Shown piece after piece: positions 20,396-29,702 of a DNA stretch of 42,422 nucleotides. Where the stretch lies: assembly GCA_000151295.1 (NCBI GenBank), contig GG745344.1, positions 286,434-328,855 of the forward strand. The letters run 5' to 3'. Origin of the DNA: Allomyces macrogynus ATCC 38327. Its lineage: Eukaryota; Blastocladiomycota; Blastocladiomycetes; Blastocladiales; Blastocladiaceae. Each line of letters opens with the position of its first letter. Position 1 is the first letter of the stretch. The notes below the pieces were generated by a model that had not been told where the DNA came from, searched no databases, and saw only the letters and a program-made list of their open reading frames with translations. The translations under genes were made by a program, and so were the position numbers.

Positions 20396-22384
20396 TCAAA
20401 AATGCAGCTTGCCAAGCGCTTCTAGCACGCTCTCCTCATGCATGAATGACTCTGGTGCAGTCCCAAGCTTCGAATCTGCCAGCGCGGCACGTTGAGCAGG
20501 CGAAAACGCGTTGACCCGCCCATAACTTCGGATAGGGCCGACTTCAACTTGAAGTTTGGCGCAGCCAGCGCGTGTGAACCCTATGCGGCGCCGCGCAGCC
20601 ACCAGCTGGTCCCCGACTTGTGCGTTGAGCGCACACCACACGACATTGAGATAACGTAAAGTCGGCGGAAGAGCGTCGATCCACGCGTGCGGGCCGAAAT
20701 GATCGTTGAGACCCTCATTTCCCGAGACGTCGAGAAATCGTAGCTTGGGGGGCAGCGGCGTTGGCAGCGCATGGAAAGCATTACGCATGAGATCGAGAGA
20801 ACGGAGATTTGGTGGCAGCCGCGGCCAAAGAAAGGCGAGGTCCAAGCCCGTCAAAGCATTGTCCGCAAGTGCGAGGTGCATAATGGATGACGAGAATGTC
20901 CAGTTCGGATTCGTGCCCCAGGCAACTGAGCGGCTGGTAAAGCATTCAGACAGCGAGAGCGACGTGAGCGTGCACGGCAACTTGTTTGGGTGGAGCGCAG
21001 CAAGAGGAAATGTCCACTCGTCCGAGATTGCATTACCACCCAAGGACAGATCCGTGAGCGTCGGCGCGATGAGCGCGTCCAAGACGTGTCGTACAAAGGC
21101 AGCATTCCACGATGGCAAAACAATGCTGAGCGACTTCGTCGGGATCGGGAGAGACGACAGGAGACTGCAGTATTGATCCGACCATGCTCCAGCCAAAACG
21201 CTCCGCCCTTCCACGTAGAGCTCAAGCTCGTCGACCTGCAAACGTTTCCCAGCACCAGTGTCTAAAAACGGCACCGTTGGCATCAACCAGTTGGGTGGGG
21301 ACAGCAGGCCCAGCTTCAGCGACCGCATTGAGCGCTTTGCATGCACTGCATCTGATGCTGCCGCGTCTGGCTTGGCCAAAGCGTCAAGTACTGGTCCAAC
21401 GTCCTGGGGTCGAAGAATCCATTTCAACGCAAGGTCGTTCAATCGAGCCATGCGCGCCAGGACGTGAGGCAAGATGCGCATACTAGTATCCAACGTCTCA
21501 TTATTGAGGTTTCCCGATTCTCCATCGGACCACACAGACAATGTTGAGAGCGTTTCGGGCAAGCGCGTGTAGAGCATGGCGAGCCCCATGTCATTTTCAA
21601 TGTGGCGAATCCCGAGGAAGAGCTTGCAGAGCCCATGCGGCACTTGACCAAGCACACCAAACGCATTGGCCGCTTCAATGAACAGTCCTTTTAGAGTCAA
21701 TTGGTCGAGAATTTCCGGGAAACGTGGTAACGACGCATCTTGGTCGGCGTGGTGGTTCCAAATTTCGACTTTCCGGCAACCGGATGGGATCGAGGCGCTG
21801 AGTGGCTGGTCACGGTCATGGTAGAACAATACATGGCGCAACTGGTGCTCTGGGACAGGCAGCGTCGACCACCGGCCAGAGATACGCTCAGGACCAGCTC
21901 CAGGGTCGTCGATGAGACGGCGGTCGTGCGTGCGCGCGAGCAGCAGCAAGTGCCATTTTGGGTGACCATCGCGGAGCACCTGCGCATGGTGAGCAACAAA
22001 GCGGCTTTCACACGTGTACCATGCGTTGGTCAAGTCCATTCGGCCCAAGTCCACCAAAGAGTTGTCTGCATCCGCAGGCGGATTCATCAGTTCAAACATT
22101 GCAGGCAAGGGCGAATTGTCGCCAATGACGGTGTGAATGACAGGTGCAAACAACGCTGGCGAGGCAAGAGCCAAGTGGAGGAGACGAATGCTTCCCTCGT
22201 CATTCAGGTCGCCAACATTGTCACGGAGAACAAACTTGGCAATCAAAGTAATCAAGTCAAATGGCAACAACTCGATTGGTGCGCGATGGGCTAGACCGAC
22301 AGCGACAGGGGCGAGAGATGTGCTCGCTGGTGTGGGCAACTTGGACGTGGAACACGCAGGGTCGCTTGAAGTTGGTCTTGACAT
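20396..22384 (-). CDS. Leucine-rich-repeat protein with F-box-like N-terminus
   Basis: A single-exon frame of 662 aa from ATG 22384 (MSRPTSSDP); an upstream TTG in the same frame is not needed. An F-box-like helical segment lies near residues 35-90 (APIELLPFDLITLIAKFVL, RLLHLALASPALFAP). The rest is a series of irregular leucine-rich repeats: LDQLTLKGLFI, LCKLFLGI, LSTLSVWS, MRSLKLGL, LTDLSLGGNAI, LTSLSLSECF, IMHLALADNALTGLDLAF, LRSLDLMRNAF, LRFLDVSGNEGLNDHFGPH, LRYLNVVWC. F-box/LRR proteins usually select substrates for SCF ubiquitin ligases, but the F-box match here is weak and function is inferred. It is the only intact member of a three-copy tandem array and sits in a lower-GC, gene-poor island. 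The codon usage is less GC-biased than in flanking genes. Confidence 0.75.
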   Translation of the reverse strand: MSRPTSSDPACSTSKLPTPASTSLAPVAVGLAHRAPIELLPFDLITLIAKFVLRDNVGDLNDEGSIRLLHLALASPALFAPVIHTVIGDNSPLPAMFELMNPPADADNSLVDLGRMDLTNAWYTCESRFVAHHAQVLRDGHPKWHLLLLARTHDRRLIDDPGAGPERISGRWSTLPVPEHQLRHVLFYHDRDQPLSASIPSGCRKVEIWNHHADQDASLPRFPEILDQLTLKGLFIEAANAFGVLGQVPHGLCKLFLGIRHIENDMGLAMLYTRLPETLSTLSVWSDGESGNLNNETLDTSMRILPHVLARMARLNDLALKWILRPQDVGPVLDALAKPDAAASDAVHAKRSMRSLKLGLLSPPNWLMPTVPFLDTGAGKRLQVDELELYVEGRSVLAGAWSDQYCSLLSSLPIPTKSLSIVLPSWNAAFVRHVLDALIAPTLTDLSLGGNAISDEWTFPLAALHPNKLPCTLTSLSLSECFTSRSVAWGTNPNWTFSSSIMHLALADNALTGLDLAFLWPRLPPNLRSLDLMRNAFHALPTPLPPKLRFLDVSGNEGLNDHFGPHAWIDALPPTLRYLNVVWCALNAQVGDQLVAARRRIGFTRAGCAKLQVEVGPIRSYGRVNAFSPAQRAALADSKLGTAPESFMHEESVLEALGKLHF

Positions 22385-23304
22385 GGCCAAGGCAATAAAT
22401 GTTCTAAGAGAAGAAATGTTCTTGACGGCAATGCATCAAGTCTGCAGCGTCGTGGTGGTGCCAGCACTGTAGTCGAAGTCGTCGTTGAATGAAGATGGCC
22501 ATGTCGGTTTGCTGGACGCCAACTGATGCTGCAGCGTGCCATGTTTTTGGTGCTGACTTCACTGACCCGTAAGGCATTGGTCCGAGGCTCAGGATGTTAT
22601 CACCTCCGCTCGCGTACGTACTGGCCCATCGAAAGGAGAGAATTGCTGGGAAGAGTCATATTGTTGGCCACCTTGGAAAGTGAGTGATTGCAAATGGAGG
22701 GTACGGCCAACCACTCCGCAGCGATCGGGTCAGGCCCGAACGGCGGGTGTGAACAGGATGGGCGACTGGAGCACAAGGCAGGCAAGCCGATCAAAACCAT
22801 GTTCGTCTATGCTGAGAACGGTTTAGATAACACTTGTGAGCACGTAGTATGGTAACATCTTGCAATCGAATGGTGCACAGAGTTTCCGTTCACCTGGCAC
22901 GTCCAGTGCGCGAGTCAGTGCAGAGACACTGGTACCGACTATATTTATCTGCTGATGGGCACTATGGTTGGTGGGCTATGGTCAGCAATACGAGGGACGC
23001 ACAATCCTTGCAGTGGCCCAATCTGTCGTTGCATACAAAGCGACATGAATGCTCCAAGCTGCGGGCAAGGGCAAGATTATGATTGTTGCGGTTAGCGGCA
23101 GCGACGTCAACGTGAAAGGTGTTGAGGGAGCTCGACAGAATCGTCGATGATGTGAGATGATGTGAAGGAGTTGTATCGTTGCAGTCACGCCGAGTCGCAT
23201 TGAGTTATTGCAGTCTTGGCCCCTCCGCTCTTCATTCCAACCGCTTGGGTGTACGTCTTTCCGGCCCTGTGCCCTTGACACGTCGCATGATACTCATGCC
23301 ACGC
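22385..23304. other. Spacer between LRR copies
   Basis: No gene is supported. The proximal part (22385-22600) should include the promoter of the intact LRR gene. No convincing TATA box was seen. Confidence 0.5.
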
Positions 23305-24256
23305 AAAATTAAATTTCGACTCGAGCGAGACGTGCGTGATCGACCGTGGGAAGACCTGTCAGAGCGCTTCCGTAAAAAAGATCGACGTGGAAAGCGTGAG
23401 CGACGTGAGCGTGGGGGGCAATCGCTTCGGGTCGACTGCAGTGAGCGGAAACGAATGAAGGCACGTCGATGGGATGTTGACACAGCCATAACACAGCTTG
23501 GTGAGCGTTGGTGCCACAAGCATGTCCAAGAGAAGGTGGACAAGGTATTCGCCCCCAACAGTGTATTCGCCCCAGTTGGGCAACAATATTTGAAGCAGTT
23601 CGGGGCCATGAGCTGTTCCATGATGCGATGGGAATCAATCCTCGATCTTCATATGTTCCATACATGACGATCCCGAGGTGGTCCACTTGCACCCGCGACT
23701 CGACACCGACAGGCCTGAGCGGAAGAGCGCCAAGCTCAGGGTCAGGTGCGATAAGCAGGCCCAGATTGAGAGAACGCATTGTTCGCGCTCCGCCCGCCAC
23801 AGTCAGAGAATCGAGTGCTATTCCAACGTCCTGATTGCGAATGGCACCGTCAAGATTCAATAGTTGCAAACCATTCATCCGCATCAGGACCTGGAGCAGC
23901 ACACGCATGGCCTTGGCCAACGTCTCAGTCGCGACTGTGCCACAATCCCGAATTGTGAGCTCTGTGAGCGTCAAGGGTATTGTTCATACAATACGGCGAG
24001 ACCCTCGCTTTCAGTCTCATTCAATTCAAGGAACAGCGTGCTGAGCCCCTGCGGCAAAGCTTCGAAAATGTTGATGGGCCGTGAGAGCCAACTGGAGTAG
24101 CGACGCACAGAATGGGCGTATACTTGCAGAGTAATCGCAGAGCAGCAACTTGGAAATCTCAAGGAGAACGTCATAAGGCAGCACCTCGAGGCATGCGCGG
24201 TGGCGGTGCTGGCTGGGCAAAATTTTCGATGGCGCAACGGTTGACGGGTTGCTCAT
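23305..24256 (-). pseudogene. Second broken LRR-family copy with internal deletion
   Basis: The copy starts with an ATG at 24256 and an N-terminus like that of the intact gene (LEVLPYDVLLEISKLLL against IELLPFDLITLIAKFVL). Homology then jumps across about 130 residues to LPQGLSTLFLELNETESEGLAVLY (intact: VPHGLCKLFLGIRHIENDMGLAMLY). It continues in other frames through NQDVGIALDSL and TMRSLNLGLL, then LDMLVAPTLTKL and LPPTLTSLTLS, ending near VFPRSITHVSLES. At least three frame changes are needed, and the C-terminal quarter is missing. It is a pseudogene with a large internal deletion. Confidence 0.75.
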
Positions 24257-24906
24257 TGTGGGTTGGTCGCTTGGCGCAGGCAGTAGGATGTTGCAATGCA
24301 GCAAGCCGACAGCATAGGTCGTGAAATATGGTCGTGTTGCTCAAAAGCGCTCTTGAGCTCGAAATGAGAGAGAGAGAGAAATGGGGAGGAGGGTGCAGGC
24401 TGCAAACATGGAAATCTTGATACTCGTCCGGATGTCTTCTCTCAGGCTTCTGTTGTCTCACTGTGGCACCACCATCATTTCGCGCTCCTACCGTGCCCTC
24501 GCTCGACAGGCAGCCTTGTCGAACACAGCGCGAGCGCTTCCTCCCCTTCATGATCGTCATTACCGCGAGCATGGGATTGGTGCGGCACACCCATTGCTGC
24601 CAAGTTGAGGAGCTCGACATCTGTGCCACGAAGCAAAAAGGTTTGGAAATGACATGAGGCGAAAGTTGAAGCTGCAGCTTCAGCAGCAGCATCGACTTTG
24701 CGTCGGATCGCGTCGCTTGCTGTTCGTGGCGAACTGAAACTTCGCAAGGGAGAACGGCGATTGTTTTGATGGTCCGCTGTCCAACCCAGCTGTGTTGGCA
24801 AAATATGAATATTCATGCTAATAACCTCTCGCAGACGACCGAGGACACGGCTCCACATGGCGAAATTGCTCGCCCCCTCTGCTGTCGTTGAATCTTCACT
24901 CATCAT
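24257..24906. other. Spacer; 3' flank of phytochelatin synthase gene
   Basis: No gene is supported. A (GA)n run lies at about 24367-24381. Directly after the phytochelatin synthase stop, the same frame stays open for 143 codons (24906-24475), but that sequence has no similarity to the family and lower GC, so it is treated as 3' UTR or spacer. Confidence 0.5.
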
Positions 24907-26762
24907 TCACGCGGCCTCGTTGGCCTCGGCATGCGTCGCATGCACCTCGTCCACTTCATGGCATGCATGACACTCGCCCTCCCCAGCGTCTCCACCGCGA
25001 TGCACAGCCGCGACCACCTCATCGCACGCAGCACACTTGAGTGCGTCCATTTGCGTGCGCAGCTGCACGACCTCGCGCTTGACGATCAGCGGCACGCGCT
25101 CCAGATCCCAGTGCGCGCGCAAGACCGCGTCGCAGTCGGGCGCGGCCTCAGCGAGCGCGTGGTCCGCCGGGATGATCGTCGCGACCGGGAACGACAGGAG
25201 GACCAGCGCGAGCAGAGCGTTCGCGCGTTCTTGGTCGTGCTCGGCGTGGTCGGCGTGATTGCACGCGGCCGACGCGCGCGCCGCAACCACGTCGTGGTAG
25301 AGAGGCAGCTCGTGCACGGCGTGCAGCAATTGCGTGAACTCGGCCTGGTACGCGGCCGCGCGCGTTGCCTTGGGCGCACAGCACCCGGTCCCACACGACG
25401 GAGCCGGGCCGGCGTCCTCGGCGTCGGCGTCAGCGTCGTCGCCGCTATCGTCCTCGACTTCGTGCACCTCGCGCTCCGTGAGCACATTGTGCGCGAGTTC
25501 CTCCGGCACGCACGCGAGCGCGCACGCGAGCACGTCGACGGGCGTCAGCGTCGCGAGTTCCGCGTCGTTGGCGAGCTTGTGCGGGAACTCGACGGTCAAG
25601 TGGTGTACGAGCCGCGCGACCGTGGTCGTGGTCAGGTTGAGTTTGGGCAGGGCCGCCTCGGCCGGGCTGCGCGACATGAGCACGTACCCGCGCGGCTTGT
25701 CCGTGACGGGGTCGTGCGGGAGCATTGCGTTCCAGATCAGGTCGACAGGGCACCAGTACGGCGGGTACTGCGCGGACAAAATGGAGAGAGGTCAGCTTCC
25801 TTCCTCCTGGCAAGCTTGGGCCGGGCCGAATGAACGTACCTTGAACCGTGCCACGTCGAGAATCAGCACGCTGTTGGTCGCAGCACAGTACCCGCCCAGC
25901 GGCGAAAAATGACCCGAGCCCGTCTGCCCGAGCGTGCCGCGGAAATAGCTCACGACGAGCACCTCGTCGTCGCACTGCGACGTGCGAATGATGTCCTCCA
26001 AAAACTGCTCCTTGGTGACGAGGTCGGCGCGGTGCACCTTGGCCTGCAGGCCGTTGCACGTCGCGAGGCACCCAAACTCGCTGATCGTGATGCCCTTGTC
26101 GCGCACGTCGTCGAGCGACCGGCAGCAGTCTGTGGACGAGCACAGAATGAGATTGTTGCGACGCGGAAGAGACGGGTTGCGAGCAGAAAGACAAGATGTG
26201 TACCGAGCATGTCGTCGTCGTACCAGCGCCACGGGCTGTACCGCCATTGCTATTGGGGGAGCCGAGAACATGATCAGGGATCGTCGTGCAACCGTATTCT
26301 GGCCTTCTACGGTCGTTGGCCGTCGTGCCACCGCCACCTCGCACACCCAGTCATTGCCAACGTACGCGAAGCGGGTCCACGTTGAGCGTGTTCAGAACCA
26401 TGCTTAACGACAAAACAAGCACACCATTAGTCGGACACGATCAACCCATCGCGATACCGCCTAAACCGGGCCGTACCAAAGCGTGCCGAGCCCACAGAAC
26501 GCCGGGTCGGCCTGCGTCGTGAACCTGTACACAGCAAACGAGCATGAGCATCATGCGCTCTCCCTTCGCGACCATGGCGTGAAGCACGCCGAGATTCGTA
26601 CTGCGCTGCCAGTCGAAAGTAGGTCTCCATGTGCCCCTCCTCGAGCGCCTGCCGGAACATGTCCTTGCCCTCGCGCGACGAGAAATCCACGAGACATTCG
26701 GGCATCGGTCGCATATACAGCGACGACTTGTAGACTTTGCGCGGGCGCGCCGGAGTCGTCAT
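24907..26762 (-). CDS. Phytochelatin synthase (glutathione gamma-glutamylcysteinyltransferase)
   Basis: This enzyme makes phytochelatins from glutathione for cadmium/heavy-metal detoxification (EC 2.3.2.15). Six exons give 480 aa: 26762-26602, 26524-26477, 26402-26366, 26249-26204, 26129-25840 and 25767-24907. The introns are 72-116 nt, with donors GTACGA, GTACGG, GTACGT, GTACAC and GTACGT. The papain-like N-terminal domain starts PMPECLVDFSSREGKDMF and METYFRLAAQFTTQADPAFC. The catalytic triad is intact: Cys64 (PAFCGLGTL), His171 (TGSGHFSPL) and Asp189 (LILDVARFK), with the spacing of plant PCS1 (56/162/180). Other family blocks are MVLNTLNVDP, SPWRWYDDDMLDCC, YPPYWCPVDLIWNAML and RGYVLMSRS. 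The variable C-terminal half keeps paired cysteines (SCGTGCC, CAACDE, ECHAC) typical of metal sensing. A TATA box lies about 130 bp upstream. Confidence 0.95.
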
Positions 26763-27243
26763 GGTTGCTGGCAACGGGTTCGTTCAAGCCCTGCAGCGGG
26801 TTGGCGGCTGAGATGGCGCGGCGCCCGCGAGTAACGGCGGAGTCGCGGGAGCGTCGGTGTGCAGGGAGCGCGAACGCGCTGACCCGGTTTTATACTGGCG
26901 GCGCGGGTGGTCGTGGTGGAAGGTCGTGATGGGGGCGCCATTTATTTTGATCGGTGATGTTGAAGGGAGGAGAGGCGTGCGGCGCGGTTGGCCGGTTGTT
27001 GCGGAGGGGCGGGCAACATGTTAGCGATCAGGGGCTGGTCCAAACAGCGATACGCCCCCGCGTGCAAAACTGCATGAAGCGGCCAGAGATCGCGAATGCA
27101 CAACACACTCCACCAGCTCCATGCCTGACCCATGCTCGACGAATATGCAATAATTCTGGTATCTATATAGCTTTAAGAGCGATTGGACGGGTTTGATCAA
27201 GAATAGGGGGCGCCAAGAGAGTCTGACGGCCGGCTGCTGGCCC
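26763..27243. other. Promoter side of phytochelatin synthase; 3' flank of next gene
   Basis: The interval contains a clear minus-strand TATA box (26888-26894). The segment 27130-27180 is AT-richer. No gene is supported. Confidence 0.55.
26888..26894 (-). promoter_or_regulatory. TATA box of phytochelatin synthase gene
   Basis: The minus strand reads TATAAAA followed by CCGGG, about 126-132 bp upstream of the ATG at 26762, in otherwise GC-rich DNA. It is the best TATA match in the window. Confidence 0.6.
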
Positions 27244-28508
27244 TCATCGTCCTGGCCCACCTGACGCGCCTGCCGCCGCGGCAGGAACAAGCGGCGCGCT
27301 CGTCTTGGACGTGACCGGACCGTTACTACTTGCACTACGCGTTGCGAGACCCGGCTTAAGATTGGCGGCGCTGGAGCTTTGGTTGACAAACGTGACCGAG
27401 ACCGCGCTACAATCGGACCCCCACCCTCTGATCAGCCACCGAGCACGATGAGCGCCAACGAGACCCGACCAAAGTGAAACACGTACTGCATGCCCGTCGT
27501 CGACGACGACGAGCCCGACGACTTCATCCCCGGCGCCTTGCTGCCGGGCTTGAACTTATCCGTGAACCGTTTCCAGACCGACCGTTTCCGCGCGCCGTTT
27601 GGCGACATCGCGTCGGGCGAGACCGTATCCCCGTCCCCGGCGGCATCCAGCATGTGCACGACGACGGGCCGCGATGGTTTGACGGGCGCCGACGCCGACC
27701 GTGCACGGGGTGCGCTCCCCGCGGGACTACTCCCGCCGCGCGGCGGACTACTCCCGTGCGTCGCACTCCCACTGCCATCGCCGCCCGCAAGCACGGCGGC
27801 CCACGCTAAATCCTTCGTATCCGACACGTCCGTCGCGACCACCGCCGTCGCAAACAGCGTCTTCGGGTCGCGCGGCGCCGTCGCAAACAAGTCGAGTGAC
27901 GCGCGCGACCGGTCCGAGACCGCGACGGACGTGCGCGAAATCTCGCGCACGTCCACGAGCTGCGCGCGGAACCCGACCGACTTGATCGTCGCAAACTCGA
28001 TACGCGTCGATGGCGTCGGCGACCGGGACGGGTCGGCCGGTGTGCGCGCCATCGTCTGCGACCGTAAAATGGACTTGCGCAGGGTCGCGGTCGTACTCGG
28101 GGTCGAGGGGGGTGGGGAGGTCGGGGGCGGTGGCGACGCGGGCGCTGAGGCGGCGGCCGGGTCGGCGGCAGCGAGGTCAGAGGTCGAGGAGATGCCGCAC
28201 GGGATGATGGGTGGCGGTGGCGGGTCGTCGTCGTCGTTGTCGTCGCCCGCGGGGCCGCGCAGCGTGCCCTTGCGCGTGAGCGTCATCGTGTACATACGCG
28301 GCACCGACGAGGGAGCGGCGGCGGTCGCATCGTCGTTTTCGTCGTCGGCGGCGAGGCCGGGGAGGCCTGGCGGACGCGGCGGTCGCAGGCACGTCACGAA
28401 CGGGCCGTCGTCGTGCGGCATCGTCATGTGCGGCGGGTCATGGTGGCCGATGGCCGTGGACAGGGCGGACGTGGGTTCTGGTATCGTTGGTCCTGTTGGA
28501 CTGGACAT
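27244..28508 (-). CDS. Disordered basic/serine-rich protein of unknown function
   Basis: No family is recognised. Two exons are proposed, 28508-27487 and 27406-27244, with an 80-nt intron 27486-27407 (GTACGT...TTGTAG), giving 394 aa. Without splicing, the first frame runs into a hydrophobic tail (RVSLALIVLGG) that is probably intron read-through. The spliced tail is Ser/Ala-rich (FVNQSSSAANLKPG) and ends at TGA 27244-27246. The N-terminal half is Pro/Asp/Ala-rich with PPPPP runs and DDDD acidic clusters. A central block looks more conserved (RIEFATIKSVGFRAQLVDVRE). A basic cluster (ARKRSVWKRFTDKFKPGSK) near residues 305-325 could bind membrane phospholipid or nucleic acid, or act as a nuclear signal. 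ATG 28508 (MSSPTGPTIPEP) opens the frame. Regulation is not evident. Confidence 0.6.
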
Positions 28509-29702
28509 GACCTTCGAATCGGTGATGGAGAGGCCCTTGGAGGGTCAGGAGGTGGAGCGAGGGTGGTTGGGACGGTCGTAAGGCCGCAAAAAGGCCAGTA
28601 TGGGAGATGGCGAGTCGGAACCACCAGCAAGGGAAGCCGCGCTGCGAGCCGACGGGAACCGGAACGCGAACAGCAATTATCGGCACTCGGCTGGGTCGAG
28701 CGTCGCGCCCGGAGAGAAATGACGGTCCAAGTAATTGGCCGCGAGCCAGCGCGTGTCCGTCTCCTTGTGGAAGCTGACTTCAATGAGATTGAACTCGCCT
28801 TGATCTCGGCGCTTCGAGAAATCGGGTGGGAGGAACGGACTGGGGGGTAACGAATCGCCGGCCAGGTCGCCTGCGAGACCGATAAAGAGGCCGGAGTGGG
28901 CGGTGCGCGGGCAGCAGGTCAAGTCGATTGCTGCAAGTTAGCAGCGTCAGGGGCCGATAATTTTGGTCAGAACGGATCGCGGCGCAGCGGCGTGCTGCCG
29001 CCCATGGTGGCAAAGTGGGGCTGAGAACAGTGAGTCTTGATCAACTGTTGTTCCGGCACGTGCGATACGCCGACGCGTTAGCGAACGTTATCGTTCCTCG
29101 CCGGAAGATGCTTATGTGTTTTCGCCAGTTTCGCTGTGCAAGTATCAGCCGTCTCTCTCCATATCCATTTCATTTCCTCCCTTGCATCTTTCAAACCATT
29201 CCAACTCTTCAACCTCGCACAAAAGCTGAGCAGATCTCGCGCAGCAGGTGCGTGGTCGGGTCCGTTCGTCAATGGAATTATGGTGGATTCGGGAGGTATG
29301 GAAACGAGGAAAGGGCCAGGAAGGCCCACGCGCAACGAAAGTGGAAAAGACGAAGCGCAAATCAACGAAAGAACGCGGCCGACGCGCGCAAGACAAAACA
29401 AGCCAAGGAAACGAAAAGGAAACGAACAACAGCCCAAGCGACTTCGTTCGCACAACGGCGACAACCAGGTGTGGGCGCGGGTGGGGTGGGGGTGGGGTGG
29501 TGCATGACGACGAAAAAACCAAACAGCAACGACAATGCCAACAGTGGTGCCCGCAACGGGCACGCGTCCAGAGTCGCTTCCAACGAGCAGGCCTCTCAAA
29601 GAGACGCAAAAATGACGATGGGAAAACAGTGGAGGGGAATGACAAAACTAGTCCACCTCATGACAGAGGGGACCGAGGGGGAGAGGCAAAAATTCGAGGC
29701 CA
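28509..29702. other. Intergenic region with an orphan exon candidate
   Basis: Apart from the exon candidate at 28677-28930, no gene is supported. 29000-29250 is AT-richer. A plus-strand frame of 233 codons at 29015-29716 is Arg/Lys/Gln-rich without domain similarity and was not accepted. Confidence 0.5.
28677..28930 (-). other. Candidate terminal exon of an unresolved gene
   Basis: The minus strand has a good acceptor (CTAAC branch-like sequence, then TTGCAG ending at 28931). An 84-codon frame follows, with local-gene codon use: IDLTCCPRTAHSGLFIG, LAGDLAGDSLPPSPFLPPDF, FNLIEVSFHKETDTRWLAAN, HFSPGATLDPAECR, then TAA at 28677-28679. It has no internal Met, so it needs an upstream exon. ATG 29003 (MGGSTPLRRD) lies close by but does not splice in frame at an obvious donor. 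It could be a small gene, a gene remnant, or chance. Confidence 0.35.

Noticed and set aside
24475..24906. 143-codon frame continuing in frame directly after the phytochelatin synthase stop
   Set aside because: It has no similarity to the family, lower GC and different codon use. The upstream protein already has a complete Cys-rich C-terminus, so this is a chance open 3' flank.
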